A stretch of DNA of 42,814 bases from Candidatus Thalassarchaeum sp. (lineage in GTDB: Archaea; Thermoplasmatota; Poseidoniia; Poseidoniales; Thalassarchaeaceae), in NCBI GenBank assembly GCA_030748335.1, contig JASMMD010000009.1, forward strand, positions 1 to 42,814, written 5' to 3'. The position numbers and the translations under genes were made by a program. Within the stretch, counting starts at the first letter, position 1. Every line of letters starts with the position of its first letter. This document shows positions 31,972 to 39,646 of the stretch, piece after piece. The notes beneath the pieces are model-generated. The model was given only the letters and a program-made list of their open reading frames with translations, was not told the origin of the DNA and did no database searches.

Positions 31972-32798
31972 TCCTCTTCGCCCCCATCGTTACCCTTGTT
32001 GCGCTTTTGCTTAGGATTGCGAGCGAAGGAGGACCTGCCTCCGTCGGAGACGCGCTTGTTGGCCACCATCAAGTCGGGGAAACCGCCTCCGATGTCTCCG
32101 AAGCCATCCTTCAGCCTCCTTTCCCAGTGGGCGATGGCATGATCGGACTGGGAGAGCAGTTCTCTAGCCCTGTCCAACTGCCTCCTGATTTCCCTCAGAT
32201 CGGCATTCAGTGCCACCTTCTTCTCATACATGGGCTGGGCCTTCTCGACAATCTCCAACATGCTCCGATGGGCCTTGTCGGCCTCTTTGTACAGACTGTT
32301 CATCTTCGTTCTGGAGTCGATAAAGGTCGCCATCTCGGGATTGGAGTCGCGCCTTGACTTGAGCCAACGGTCATTCTGCTCGAGCAGTTTCTTCCTACGG
32401 TCGAGCAGCTTCCTCTCGGACTTGTGGTCCAGAGCCGACGTCTGTATGTTGTGCTCAATCTGCTCAAGCTCCTCGAACAGCTTCTCCTTCTTCCAGTCGG
32501 GATCCAGATTGACCATCTTGCCGCTTTCAGCGAGACTGTCTCTTGCCTGCCTCACTGACTTCAAAATCGACCCTGCCTCTTTCTGCGCCGAATTGCGCTT
32601 CTCCTTGAGTTGAGCCACTCTCTCGTTGCTTTCCCGGTGCGAGTCCACAATCCGCTGCACCCTAGGTTCCAGTGTTTCCTCCTCTGCTTCAAGAGTGCGA
32701 ATGACGTTCGGCAACTCTTCCTTCAGCACCTGCCGCCTCAACAGCAGGGCCTGAGCCAGCTCCTCGGGCGTCACTGCCAACAGGGCTTCAGAGTCCAT
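31968..32798 (-). CDS. Coiled-coil protein (COG1340-like), copy 3
   Basis: A 276-residue helical protein, the first gene of the minus-strand coiled-coil operon. It opens with 'LLAVTPEELAQALLLRRQVL' and continues as long coiled coil to about residue 235. The segment 'EADKAHRSMLEIVEKAQ' (around 172-188) matches 'EADSEHKAMLDANKEAD' in the coiled-coil protein at 36706-37689, showing common origin. The C-terminus has a Gly-rich stretch and basic residues ('ARNPKQKRNKG') before an acidic end. The ATG at 32798 lies 26-31 nt from a TATA box, so the mRNA is probably leaderless. A palindrome directly upstream of that box may control the operon. Confidence 0.75.
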   Translation of the reverse strand: MDSEALLAVTPEELAQALLLRRQVLKEELPNVIRTLEAEEETLEPRVQRIVDSHRESNERVAQLKEKRNSAQKEAGSILKSVRQARDSLAESGKMVNLDPDWKKEKLFEELEQIEHNIQTSALDHKSERKLLDRRKKLLEQNDRWLKSRRDSNPEMATFIDSRTKMNSLYKEADKAHRSMLEIVEKAQPMYEKKVALNADLREIRRQLDRARELLSQSDHAIAHWERRLKDGFGDIGGGFPDLMVANKRVSDGGRSSFARNPKQKRNKGNDGGEEE

Positions 32799-32823
32799 AG
32801 CGTCCGGGGCACAGGAGAACCCG

Positions 32824-32830
32824 CATTAAA
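32824..32830 (-). promoter_or_regulatory. TATA box of the coiled-coil operon
   Basis: On the minus strand TTTAATG at 32830-32824 lies 26-31 nt before the ATG at 32798. The spacing fits a leaderless transcript. Confidence 0.5.
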
Positions 32831-32845
32831 GGTCACTATGTGACC
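32831..32845. promoter_or_regulatory. Palindrome GGTCAC-TAT-GTGACC, probable operator
   Basis: A perfect 6-bp inverted repeat with a 3-nt spacer, immediately upstream of the TATA box of the minus-strand coiled-coil operon, at the position of the TFB-recognition element. A dimeric protein bound here would affect that promoter directly. The binding protein is unknown; the DtxR-type regulator at 34448-35104 is a candidate by proximity only. Confidence 0.5.
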
Positions 32846-32864
32846 TTGGTCAGGGGTTTCATTC

Positions 32865-32880
32865 ATACCCCCGGGGGTAT
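32865..32880. promoter_or_regulatory. 16-bp perfect palindrome ATACCCCCGGGGGTAT, probable operator
   Basis: A perfect palindrome with no spacer, ending 12 nt upstream of the ATG at 32893. If that gene has a leaderless or short-leader mRNA, the site overlaps its core promoter and binding would block transcription. The layout (AT-rich ends, C-run then G-run) resembles operators of the CsoR/CstR/RcnR repressor family, which sense copper, persulfide or nickel. No such repressor is in the window; the resemblance is from memory of the family's sites. Confidence 0.5.
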
Positions 32881-32892
32881 CGAGAACTCGCG

Positions 32893-34455
32893 ATGGTAAT
32901 TGCCCGTGCGGCTATACTGTTGCGGAAAATCGCTGTGCTGACCATCGTTCTCACCTTATTCTCAGTCCCCGTTTCGGCAGAGGGAGAGAAGATGTTCTAC
33001 CCCGCCGGTTCATCGGAGATTACTATCGTCGGTGAGCCAGTTCATGTTGGTGACCAATTGACGGCGTCAATACTGGTGAACAACCGGGGTTCTGACCCCG
33101 GCTCCGTCAGGTTGGTGCTCTCCGATCGTTCAGGGAGCAATCTTTCCGTCGGCGAGGACGTACTCATCAACCCCGGTTCGAGCCGCGAAGTCTCAACCCC
33201 CTTCACTCCGGTGTCGGCAGGGGCACTCGAACTGAGTTGGCACGTCAGCAGCGAGGACGGCGGAGTCTCCTCGGAATTGAACGGGTCGTTCGATGTGCAA
33301 GTGCACGAGCCCCAGACGCTAGGGTTGTCATTCGATTCGGTGCAGTGGACCCTGTCGGACGGACTCGACTGCCAGATATCGATCTCGTTGACGGAGGGCA
33401 GGTCGCGCGCTGCCAACGTCTCGGTATCGCTAATCAGCCAAGGCGAGTCTCAAGAGGTCCAGAGGTTCGCGATTACATTGGATCCGGGACTGAGACAGTT
33501 GTCCATAGGTCTGGAGCAGCCCGAGGCTGAGCATGTCTCATTGACTCTCGAGACTAATGGCTGGACTCCCTCGAACTCCGCTGCGAACCTAACTTGGCAG
33601 ACCAGCCTGACACCCCCCTCGATCAATCCATCGGTAGCGATCGGCGCACACGAACCCGAAATGCCCGAGTCTGGAGGTTTCGTCAGCCTGCCTTACTGGC
33701 TCAACAACTCGGGGACGTCAGCAACCCTACAAGGAACTCTGAGGGTGGTGAGCACCTCTGATGGCATGGTACTGGCTCAGATTTCAACTCCGGCAGTACC
33801 CGCAGAAGGCTCTTCCTCAGGGACACTGAGCTTGGGTCCTTGGCCCGAGTCTCCGATGGTCCAGACCGAGGTGGTGTGGTCAATGAGCAGTTCAGAGACG
33901 TCCATCCCGCTCACGGTGTTCACGCAATCCGAGGGCGGAGGTGGATGGGAGTTGCCGTTCGACGCGATGGCGGCTGCGTACGGTGCCTTGATGGGACTCG
34001 CCGTGGTCCTGATAGGTCTGGTCGTAATGAGAGCGGTGTCTGAGAGGACTCCGAGTACGGAGAGCGACTCGAGAGCCCTGAGGAAGTCGAGGATTACTCG
34101 CAGGATGGAGCAGGCACCTAGTAAGAGAGAGGTCAAGTGCCCGAGTTGCGAGCAACGGCTGAGTATACCGTCCGCGCACACCGGTTCTGTGAGATGCCCC
34201 GCTTGCACGACACAGTTCTCCGTGACCGAGGTCAAGGAGGGAGGTGAACCGAACCCCGAGCAAGATGACGAGGAGACGACGACTCCTGAAACCACGTCTG
34301 CCGACGAGCCGGTAGCGAGATCCAACGAGGAGATACTATCCTGCCCCCAGTGCGAACAGAGGCTCAAGATACCCCTGGAGCGCAGGCCAGTGCGCTCAAG
34401 GTGCCCGGCATGCAGGACCGAGTTCATGGCCGAGGTCGGTGAGTCGAATGAGTGA
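32893..34455 (+). CDS. Exported, membrane-anchored protein with two cytoplasmic zinc ribbons
   Basis: A 520-residue protein. A signal peptide ('IAVLTIVLTLFSVPVSAEG', about 12-31) is followed by ~320 residues of beta-rich Ig/CARDB-like sequence ('VGDQLTASILVNNRGSDPGS'), one membrane helix (about 358-380, 'YGALMGLAVVLIGLVVM'), a basic stretch and two CPxC zinc ribbons, near 415-440 ('CPSC...CPAC') and 483-510 ('CPQC...CPAC'), joined by an acidic linker. Basic residues after the helix put the ribbons in the cytoplasm. This joins an outside binding domain to inside zinc ribbons, as a sensor or receptor might. The stop overlaps the regulator start, so the two are cotranslated. Function unknown. 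The ATG is the only start compatible with the signal peptide. Confidence 0.75.
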   Translation: MVIARAAILLRKIAVLTIVLTLFSVPVSAEGEKMFYPAGSSEITIVGEPVHVGDQLTASILVNNRGSDPGSVRLVLSDRSGSNLSVGEDVLINPGSSREVSTPFTPVSAGALELSWHVSSEDGGVSSELNGSFDVQVHEPQTLGLSFDSVQWTLSDGLDCQISISLTEGRSRAANVSVSLISQGESQEVQRFAITLDPGLRQLSIGLEQPEAEHVSLTLETNGWTPSNSAANLTWQTSLTPPSINPSVAIGAHEPEMPESGGFVSLPYWLNNSGTSATLQGTLRVVSTSDGMVLAQISTPAVPAEGSSSGTLSLGPWPESPMVQTEVVWSMSSSETSIPLTVFTQSEGGGGWELPFDAMAAAYGALMGLAVVLIGLVVMRAVSERTPSTESDSRALRKSRITRRMEQAPSKREVKCPSCEQRLSIPSAHTGSVRCPACTTQFSVTEVKEGGEPNPEQDDEETTTPETTSADEPVARSNEEILSCPQCEQRLKIPLERRPVRSRCPACRTEFMAEVGESNE

Positions 34456-35104
34456 GTTGAGCGAATTCGAGGAGATGTACCTCAAACGGCTGTTCGAGGC
34501 GCACGTTGACGAGCCGAGCGCCATCGTCAAGACCACTCAACTGGCCGAGATGATGAACGTGAGCGCGGCATCGACGACCGAGATGATCCAACGACTAGCC
34601 GGACGCGATCTCGTTACTCACATCCCTTACAAGGGCTGCCGACTCACGCCAGAGGGATTCCAGCAGGCTGCTACAATCAAGCGTCGCGAGGGACTCATCG
34701 AGATCCTGCTGACCGAGGTCATAGGGTACGAGGGCGACGTCCTTGGGGCGGCATGCAAGATCGAGCACGCCATTGACGAGGACCTGGAATTGGCCCTCGA
34801 CAGGATGCTGGGATACCCTGAGAGGACCCCTAGCGGTGAGCGCATACCCGTGATCGAGAGGCATTTGGAGCCGATGCGCTCCGGACTCCTCCTGCCCCTT
34901 TCGGCCCTGCCGGTGGGCTCCACCGCCACGATCGAGCTGATGGTGATGAGGCCTACGGACATCAGGACCCTGGAGATGATCGGGATAGGCGTCGGTACCA
35001 AGATCAGTTCGACCGAAGAGGGAATCTGCAGTGACGACTCCCTAATTGATTTGTCCAAAGCTGTTTCCTTACGTATCCTCGCTAGGACGGATGAGGTGAT
35101 ATGA
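34448..35104 (+). CDS. DtxR/MntR-family metal-dependent transcription regulator
   Basis: A 218-residue regulator. The N-terminal winged helix has 'TTQLAEMMNVSAASTTEMIQRLAGRDLVTHIPYKGCRLT', the dimerisation helix carries 'AACKIEHAIDEDLELAL', where the Cys, Glu and His of C-x2-E-H are the primary metal ligands, and the C-terminal ~75 residues are a FeoA/SH3-like domain ('LPLSALPVGSTATIEL'). The His of the usual RRH motif (ancillary site) is replaced ('KRREGLIE'), so the second metal site is altered. The ATG at 34448 follows GGTGA by 5 nt; a GTG at 34439 is less likely. Genes on both sides overlap it by a few bases. It may act on the palindromes upstream of its own operon or the iron-box-like site at 16438. 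Confidence 0.88.
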   Translation: MSELSEFEEMYLKRLFEAHVDEPSAIVKTTQLAEMMNVSAASTTEMIQRLAGRDLVTHIPYKGCRLTPEGFQQAATIKRREGLIEILLTEVIGYEGDVLGAACKIEHAIDEDLELALDRMLGYPERTPSGERIPVIERHLEPMRSGLLLPLSALPVGSTATIELMVMRPTDIRTLEMIGIGVGTKISSTEEGICSDDSLIDLSKAVSLRILARTDEVI

Positions 35105-36666
35105 TGCAAGGCAGCGAGGATGATCTTGAGGCGCTGGCCGACTCTCTGGAAGATAACGTCCCCCCCGCTCCCGAGATGCCACCGATGTCGATATCCGAGT
35201 CGCAGCGCGTATGGGGCGGTGTCGAGGAGATCAGCAGGCTCAAGTCGCAGGAAGAACTCCTCCTCAGGGCAGACAGACTACTCATCAGCGACGGAGCGAG
35301 ACTGGTCCAGTTCCTGCCTCTAATTGTGATAGCTTTGTATGGGCTAGCTCAGACCTTCACCGATTCAAACCCACAGTGGTGGACCGATCACATCGAGGAG
35401 GCCGCAGGAGGAGTCAGAATGTCCTCAGGGATATACGGGATGTCACTGCTCATGATGGTGGCTGACACCGCGCTACTCTTGGTACTCCTGAGGTTGATGA
35501 CCCTGACGAGGGCGATATTCAGACTCGAGGCGAAGCAGTTGACTACGATTGGCCTGACCTTCAACAGCGCTCATGGGTATGCCGAGATGAGAGCCACCAT
35601 AGACGGGGCGATTAGACAGTTGGGAGTCACCACGTTGCTGATTGCAATGGCCACGACACTCCTAGCTGCGAGCTTCTGGGTTCCGGACGATGTCATCTCC
35701 ACTCCGATACTGCTGGCCTTTTCCACCGGAGCTCTACTTTCGGGTCATGGCGTACATATGGTATCGGATCGCCCTCGGTTCAACACTAGCGAGCCATGGG
35801 GGATGCTGGAGGCCTTCTCGCCACCCATCCACCCCGCTCTGCTAAGCCGTCCGTTCACCGATGTGATCAGGGCACACATAGACCCCCTACTGGCTGTCAG
35901 GATCTCTCAGTATCTAGGGGCCATCGACTCGAAGATTCACGAGCACAGCAGCAGGAGGGAGCTACAGGAGACCCTGCTTCACCTCCTATACCTGCGTCGC
36001 TCCTCGCTGATTGACGAGGAACAGTTCAGGTCCGCTCTGGAGCCGATGGTCGACTCATCCACAATCGAGGGCCTGTTCAGCCACCCCGAGCTCGGCGAGG
36101 AGACTTGGGACAGACTACTTTCGCGCGCACGCGCTGAATGCCTACCGTTCTTCAGGCTGCACGATAGGATCAGGATGCGACGCACCGACGGGCGTGGGGG
36201 CGACGGAATCTGGCTTGACGTGGACATGGAGAATCTGGTGGTGAGTCAGGCTAACCTCTTTGCATTCGTCCTGAACGAGGGAGATGTGTCCCGTGACGTG
36301 GTTCTCAGGGTGCAGACACCGGACTTCAGGCCAAACGAGTGCGTTTACAGCCTGAGGATAGATCCAATCTCATTGGATTCAGAAGGCAACTTTGCTGATA
36401 ATCCGTCTTCCCTTCTTGGCATGATTTCTGCGACCAGTATAGTCTGGCAGAGCCTGCTGCCTTCGGCGATGGGTGAGGCGACGGTGACCGTTAGGCTAGA
36501 GGACGACGCTGGCAACCTGATTTCAGGAAGAGTGCTTACGGTTCAGGTCCGCTCCGACCTGCTCACTAGGATCAAGATGACCCTCGGGGGCCTGTTCATG
36601 GTCGGTGCCGCCATCGTCGTGTTCTCACCGATGCTCCCGTTCATGCTGAATCTCCTAGGCTTGTGA
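35101..36666 (+). CDS. Multi-pass membrane protein, unknown function
   Basis: A 521-residue protein that I do not recognise. It has an acidic, Pro-rich cytoplasmic start, four membrane helices in the first 220 residues (about 68-85, 111-132, 175-193, 200-217), a soluble middle (220-490) with charged helices, then a strand-rich segment ('VVLRVQTPDFRPNECVYSLRI'), and one last helix (about 495-518, 'LGGLFMVGAAIVVFSPMLPF'). No transporter, protease or kinase motif is visible. The start overlaps the stop of the DtxR-type regulator (ATATGA) and follows GAGGTGAT, so the regulator and this protein are coupled. A metal-related membrane role is a guess from context. Confidence 0.7.
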   Translation: MMQGSEDDLEALADSLEDNVPPAPEMPPMSISESQRVWGGVEEISRLKSQEELLLRADRLLISDGARLVQFLPLIVIALYGLAQTFTDSNPQWWTDHIEEAAGGVRMSSGIYGMSLLMMVADTALLLVLLRLMTLTRAIFRLEAKQLTTIGLTFNSAHGYAEMRATIDGAIRQLGVTTLLIAMATTLLAASFWVPDDVISTPILLAFSTGALLSGHGVHMVSDRPRFNTSEPWGMLEAFSPPIHPALLSRPFTDVIRAHIDPLLAVRISQYLGAIDSKIHEHSSRRELQETLLHLLYLRRSSLIDEEQFRSALEPMVDSSTIEGLFSHPELGEETWDRLLSRARAECLPFFRLHDRIRMRRTDGRGGDGIWLDVDMENLVVSQANLFAFVLNEGDVSRDVVLRVQTPDFRPNECVYSLRIDPISLDSEGNFADNPSSLLGMISATSIVWQSLLPSAMGEATVTVRLEDDAGNLISGRVLTVQVRSDLLTRIKMTLGGLFMVGAAIVVFSPMLPFMLNLLGL

Positions 36667-36705
36667 TGCAGGTCGGTTCAAAGGGCACCTCCCTGTGCGC
36701 ACCCC

Positions 36706-37689
36706 GTGCCTGATGACGAAGCGAGGCCGGATGATGACCTTAGGACCAGGCTGCATGCCATGGAGACCAGACTCAGGCGGATGCGCGAGCAGAGAAACAG
36801 TCACAATGAGAATGCGCGTCGAGCAGCAGACTCACGCGACTCCGTGCAAGAGCAATCGAGGGAGCTCAGGGAACGCATCAAGGAGCGCTTGGACGAACAG
36901 AAGGAGGTCCGTACGAGGGCCAAGCTGCATCAAGCCAAACGTGACGAGATACAGAATCAGATGCGCGAACTGATAACCCAGCGTCGAGGCAAGAGGAGTG
37001 ACGAGGGAACTAAGTCGGTGGTCATCCAACTCTCCGAGACGATTGGCGAGATAGACCGCATAGAGAGTCGTATAATGACCGACGGTTCGTTGTCTCTGGA
37101 CAAGGAGAATGCGATGCTGAAGAAGCTGAAGACACTGATTGCCAAGCGCGATGAGTTGTTGCCCGCAGCCGAGGAGTTTCAAGTCATAGAAATAGACCTC
37201 GGCGACATGGAGGGGTCCATCCAACTCTTGAGGGCCGAGGCAGACTCAGAGCACAAGGCCATGCTGGATGCCAACAAGGAGGCGGATGCGATATGGGAAG
37301 AGGTCAAGCCGATACTCGAGGAGAGGGACTTCTTGAGGGCCGAGGGAGACAGGCTGCACAACGCCTTTGTCTCCTCTAGGGAGGCTGCAGACAGCATCCA
37401 TTCTGAAATCAAGATACTACTGGATCAAGTCAACGAGATTCGCGACGAGCTCAAGGCCCAACGCGAGGAGAGGGAGAGGCTAATCAGGGAGCACAACCAG
37501 TCTGTACGGGACGCCTTGAAGACACCGGACGAGGACGAGGAGTTGGCATCATCGCTTGCCGACGAGCTCCTCAAGAAAGGGTCGATAACCCTGGGCGGGA
37601 CGAGGACTACCGACGACCCCAGGCCCCATAGGGGCAAGAAGAGGAAGAAATCCCGTAAGATTGGTACCAGAAGGGGCAAGCGGAACTGA
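36706..37689 (+). CDS. Coiled-coil protein (COG1340-like), copy 4
   Basis: A 327-residue charged helical protein, nearly all coiled coil (about 10-275), with long E/K/R-rich runs such as 'LRERIKERLDEQKEVRTRAK' and 'NEIRDELKAQREERERLIRE'. The segment 'EADSEHKAMLDANKEAD' matches a segment of the coiled-coil protein at 31968-32798. At the C-terminus a short motif 'LASSLADELLKKGSITLGG' precedes a basic tail ('GKKRKKSRKIGTRRGKRN') like that of the copy at 30994-31971. It starts with GTG, 39 nt after the membrane-protein gene and on the same strand, so it may be in the DtxR operon or have its own leaderless mRNA. The stop abuts the stop of pdxS. Confidence 0.77.
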   Translation: MPDDEARPDDDLRTRLHAMETRLRRMREQRNSHNENARRAADSRDSVQEQSRELRERIKERLDEQKEVRTRAKLHQAKRDEIQNQMRELITQRRGKRSDEGTKSVVIQLSETIGEIDRIESRIMTDGSLSLDKENAMLKKLKTLIAKRDELLPAAEEFQVIEIDLGDMEGSIQLLRAEADSEHKAMLDANKEADAIWEEVKPILEERDFLRAEGDRLHNAFVSSREAADSIHSEIKILLDQVNEIRDELKAQREERERLIREHNQSVRDALKTPDEDEELASSLADELLKKGSITLGGTRTTDDPRPHRGKKRKKSRKIGTRRGKRN

Positions 37690-38682
37690 CTACCAACCAC
37701 GCTCTTCCATGCGGACCTCGAGCTTGTCTATCTCCAGTCCGTCCATGGGTTTCCCAGCCATCATAGAAGATGCTTCAGTGATCTTCTCGGGGTCGTTGAA
37801 GTGGTGCGTGGCCATGACTATTGCAGAGGCGGTGGTCGTCGGGTTTTCCGACTTGAAGATTCCCGAGCCGACGAATACCCCGTCCATTCCCTGCCTCATC
37901 AGCAGGGCGGCATCAGCGGGAGTGGCGATTCCGCCCGCGGAGAACGTCACCACGGGGAGCCGACTCATCTCCCTGACCTCGCCCATTATCTCGACGATCT
38001 GATCGTGGCAGGCGTCCATGCTACCGAAGGGAGTGCTCTGTACTGTTATGTCGTGCTCGCTCTTCATTTCGATTCTACGGAAGCCATCCGACATAGTGCG
38101 CGCGATGACCTCAAACTCGGCGTCGTTAGCACTCTGCAGCAGGGAGATCTCCTCGGCGACCAGCCTAGCATGCTGTATGGCGCTGACGACGTTACCTGTC
38201 CCCGCCTCGCCCTTGGTCCGAATCATCGCCGCCCCCTCCATAATCCTGCGACACGCCTCGCCTAGGTTGGTGCAACCGCATACGAAGGGTATGGTGAAAT
38301 CATTCTTGGCAATATGGTAGAACGGGTCTGCTGGCGTCAGGACCTCACTCTCGTCGACCATGTCGACGCCGAGCGTCTGTAGCACTCGGGCCTCCTCGTC
38401 ATGCCCGATACGCGCCTTGGCCATCACCGGTATGCTGGTGGTCTCGATAATACCCCTGATTAGGTTTGGATGGCTCATTCTGGCCACGCCTCCGTCAGCC
38501 CGAATATCGGCCGGAACCCTCTCCAGAGCCATAACCGCTGTCGCACCCGCGTCTTCGGCGATGTGGGCTTGCTCCGGAGTGACCACGTCCATGATGACGC
38601 CCCCCTCTTGCATCTTCGCGAATCCGCGCTTCAGCAACTCGGTGCCATGGCGCATCTCACTTAGGTCGACCAACTTGGACAC
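37690..38682 (-). CDS. pdxS: Pyridoxal 5'-phosphate synthase, PdxS subunit
   Basis: A 330-residue TIM-barrel enzyme that builds PLP from ribose 5-phosphate, glyceraldehyde 3-phosphate and ammonia. The catalytic lysine is K89 in '[11 protein letters not shown]'; the second is in '[11 protein letters not shown]'. Other signatures: '[21 protein letters not shown]', '[10 protein letters not shown]', 'ARMSHPNLI', and the phosphate-binding '[19 protein letters not shown]' and '[15 protein letters not shown]'. The GTG at 38682 follows GGAGG and starts '[20 protein letters not shown]'; a GTG at 38700 is the alternative. The glutaminase partner PdxT, often adjacent, is not in the window. The enzyme supplies PLP to enzymes such as the threonine synthase here. 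Confidence 0.95.
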   Translation of the reverse strand: MSKLVDLSEMRHGTELLKRGFAKMQEGGVIMDVVTPEQAHIAEDAGATAVMALERVPADIRADGGVARMSHPNLIRGIIETTSIPVMAKARIGHDEEARVLQTLGVDMVDESEVLTPADPFYHIAKNDFTIPFVCGCTNLGEACRRIMEGAAMIRTKGEAGTGNVVSAIQHARLVAEEISLLQSANDAEFEVIARTMSDGFRRIEMKSEHDITVQSTPFGSMDACHDQIVEIMGEVREMSRLPVVTFSAGGIATPADAALLMRQGMDGVFVGSGIFKSENPTTTASAIVMATHHFNDPEKITEASSMMAGKPMDGLEIDKLEVRMEERGW

Positions 38683-38732
38683 GGCCGGCCCTCCGGGCAC
38701 ACACTCAAGAACCTATTCAGGCCGATAGAGAC

Positions 38733-39011
38733 TCATGAATCCGCCAAGACCGGAGAATCGCCCTCCGCTATCGGCAGATCAGGAGCCTCGTCCTCGTTCT
38801 TGTCCAACCAACTCATCTCCTCCTCTGGCAAATCGGTGTCAGCGTAGATGGCCTCGACCGGGCACTCCGGCACACAAGCCGCGCAATCGATGCATTCGTC
38901 GGGGTCTATGACGAGATACTCCTCGGCTTCCCTGAAGCACTCGACGGGGCAAACCGCAACGCAGTCTTGGTATTTGCAGAGAACGCACGCACTGGTTACA
39001 ACATGAGTCAT
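38733..39011 (-). CDS. fdxA: 7Fe ferredoxin ([3Fe-4S][4Fe-4S])
   Basis: A 92-residue ferredoxin of the FdxA type. C9, C12, C17, C21 ('[15 protein letters not shown]') and C40, C43, C46, C50 ('[16 protein letters not shown]') fit a [3Fe-4S] cluster (C9, C17, C50) and a [4Fe-4S] cluster (C21, C40, C43, C46), with the typical C25 just after the first motif. '[11 protein letters not shown]' between them is typical. The C-terminal ~35 residues are acidic. A TATA-like AT-rich element lies about 30-40 nt upstream of the ATG, so it is probably a single-gene transcript. It is a likely general electron carrier and could serve the respiratory operon, but it is not linked to it. Confidence 0.92.
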   Translation of the reverse strand: MTHVVTSACVLCKYQDCVAVCPVECFREAEEYLVIDPDECIDCAACVPECPVEAIYADTDLPEEEMSWLDKNEDEAPDLPIAEGDSPVLADS

Positions 39012-39040
39012 ACTTGTTCGTCCCGGGGATATCTGAATTG

Positions 39041-39050
39041 GTAATAAATT
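39041..39050 (-). promoter_or_regulatory. TATA box for the 7Fe ferredoxin gene
   Basis: On the minus strand AATTTATTAC (39050-39041) is a strong TATA-like element about 30-38 nt before the ATG at 39011, giving a very short leader. Confidence 0.5.
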
Positions 39051-39068
39051 GCTCGGGAGCCACGTGGA

Positions 39069-39509
39069 CTACCGCTTCTCTAGCATGGTTCGGATGGTCT
39101 CGGAGATTACCTCCGATGGCTCATTGCCCGGATAGGACTCGATTTTGAACTGGCCCTTGGCAGTTGCCACGGAATCGTCGTCGGAGACTATGGAGACCTC
39201 TCCACGCACGAGGTCGGACAGTCTGATTCTGACGTGCATAACCTTCTCATCATCTATCCTCCTCGCGACTCCTTCATCTAGCAGCGTGCGTAAGGCCTCT
39301 TCACCCAGTCTAGCCAAGACCCCCATGGCGACCTTCTTCCTCTTGGTCGTGGCTTCGATTGTGGTCTGGTGGGAGCCGTGCCACGACTTACCACTCTCCA
39401 CGGACAGCTCGCAATCGTCACCGACCAACCAGTACAGGCTCTGCTCCAACAGGCCGACGTCGTCGACAGCGCTGGCGTGGACCCTCCAGGTCGCGCTATG
39501 CAGCCCCAT
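39069..39509 (-). CDS. RNA-binding protein of the COG1325 (exosome-associated) family
   Basis: A 146-residue small protein resembling the archaeal COG1325 family, linked in other archaea to exosome and ribosome genes. It begins 'MGLHSATWRVHASAVDDVGL', with the usual H-x-x-x-W-R-x-H-A start, and continues 'SGKSWHGSHQTTIEATTKRKKV' and 'DDEKVMHVRIRLSDLVRGEVSI', the pattern of an alternating alpha/beta fold with basic residues on one face. The first in-frame start is much further upstream and would cover a hairpin and promoter, so the ATG at 39509 at the start of the conserved region was chosen. It is divergent from the S3ae gene. Family call is by pattern. Confidence 0.7.
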   Translation of the reverse strand: MGLHSATWRVHASAVDDVGLLEQSLYWLVGDDCELSVESGKSWHGSHQTTIEATTKRKKVAMGVLARLGEEALRTLLDEGVARRIDDEKVMHVRIRLSDLVRGEVSIVSDDDSVATAKGQFKIESYPGNEPSEVISETIRTMLEKR

Positions 39510-39560
39510 GGCCCGAGCACAGGTGACCAGCCCTTGAATGCGACTACTGCTCAGGCACGC

Positions 39561-39577
39561 AGCCCCCTGCGGGGGCT
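39561..39577. other. Inverted repeat AGCCCCC-TGC-GGGGGCT
   Basis: A perfect 7-bp G/C-rich inverted repeat with a 3-nt loop, in the gap between the divergent COG1325 and S3ae genes. On the minus strand it would lie in the 5' leader or promoter of the COG1325 gene. It could be an operator or an RNA hairpin. Confidence 0.4.
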
Positions 39578-39579
39578 TT

Positions 39580-39590
39580 GATTCAAATAC
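39580..39590 (+). promoter_or_regulatory. AT-rich promoter element between COG1325 and S3ae genes
   Basis: GATTCAAATAC is the only AT-rich element in the gap. For S3ae it would give a leader of about 35 nt that includes the ribosome site at 39634-39640. Read in reverse (TATTTGAATC) it could also serve the divergent gene. Confidence 0.4.
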
Positions 39591-39646
39591 TGGGGGCAGG
39601 TCGGACGGCCCGCATACGGGGTAGCCCCCGATAGGAGGTCGTTGTC

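Noticed and set aside
33777-34427. 216-codon minus-strand frame opposite the zinc-ribbon region
   Set aside because: Antisense of repeated CPxC motifs; composition is Ser/Thr-rich and without structure.
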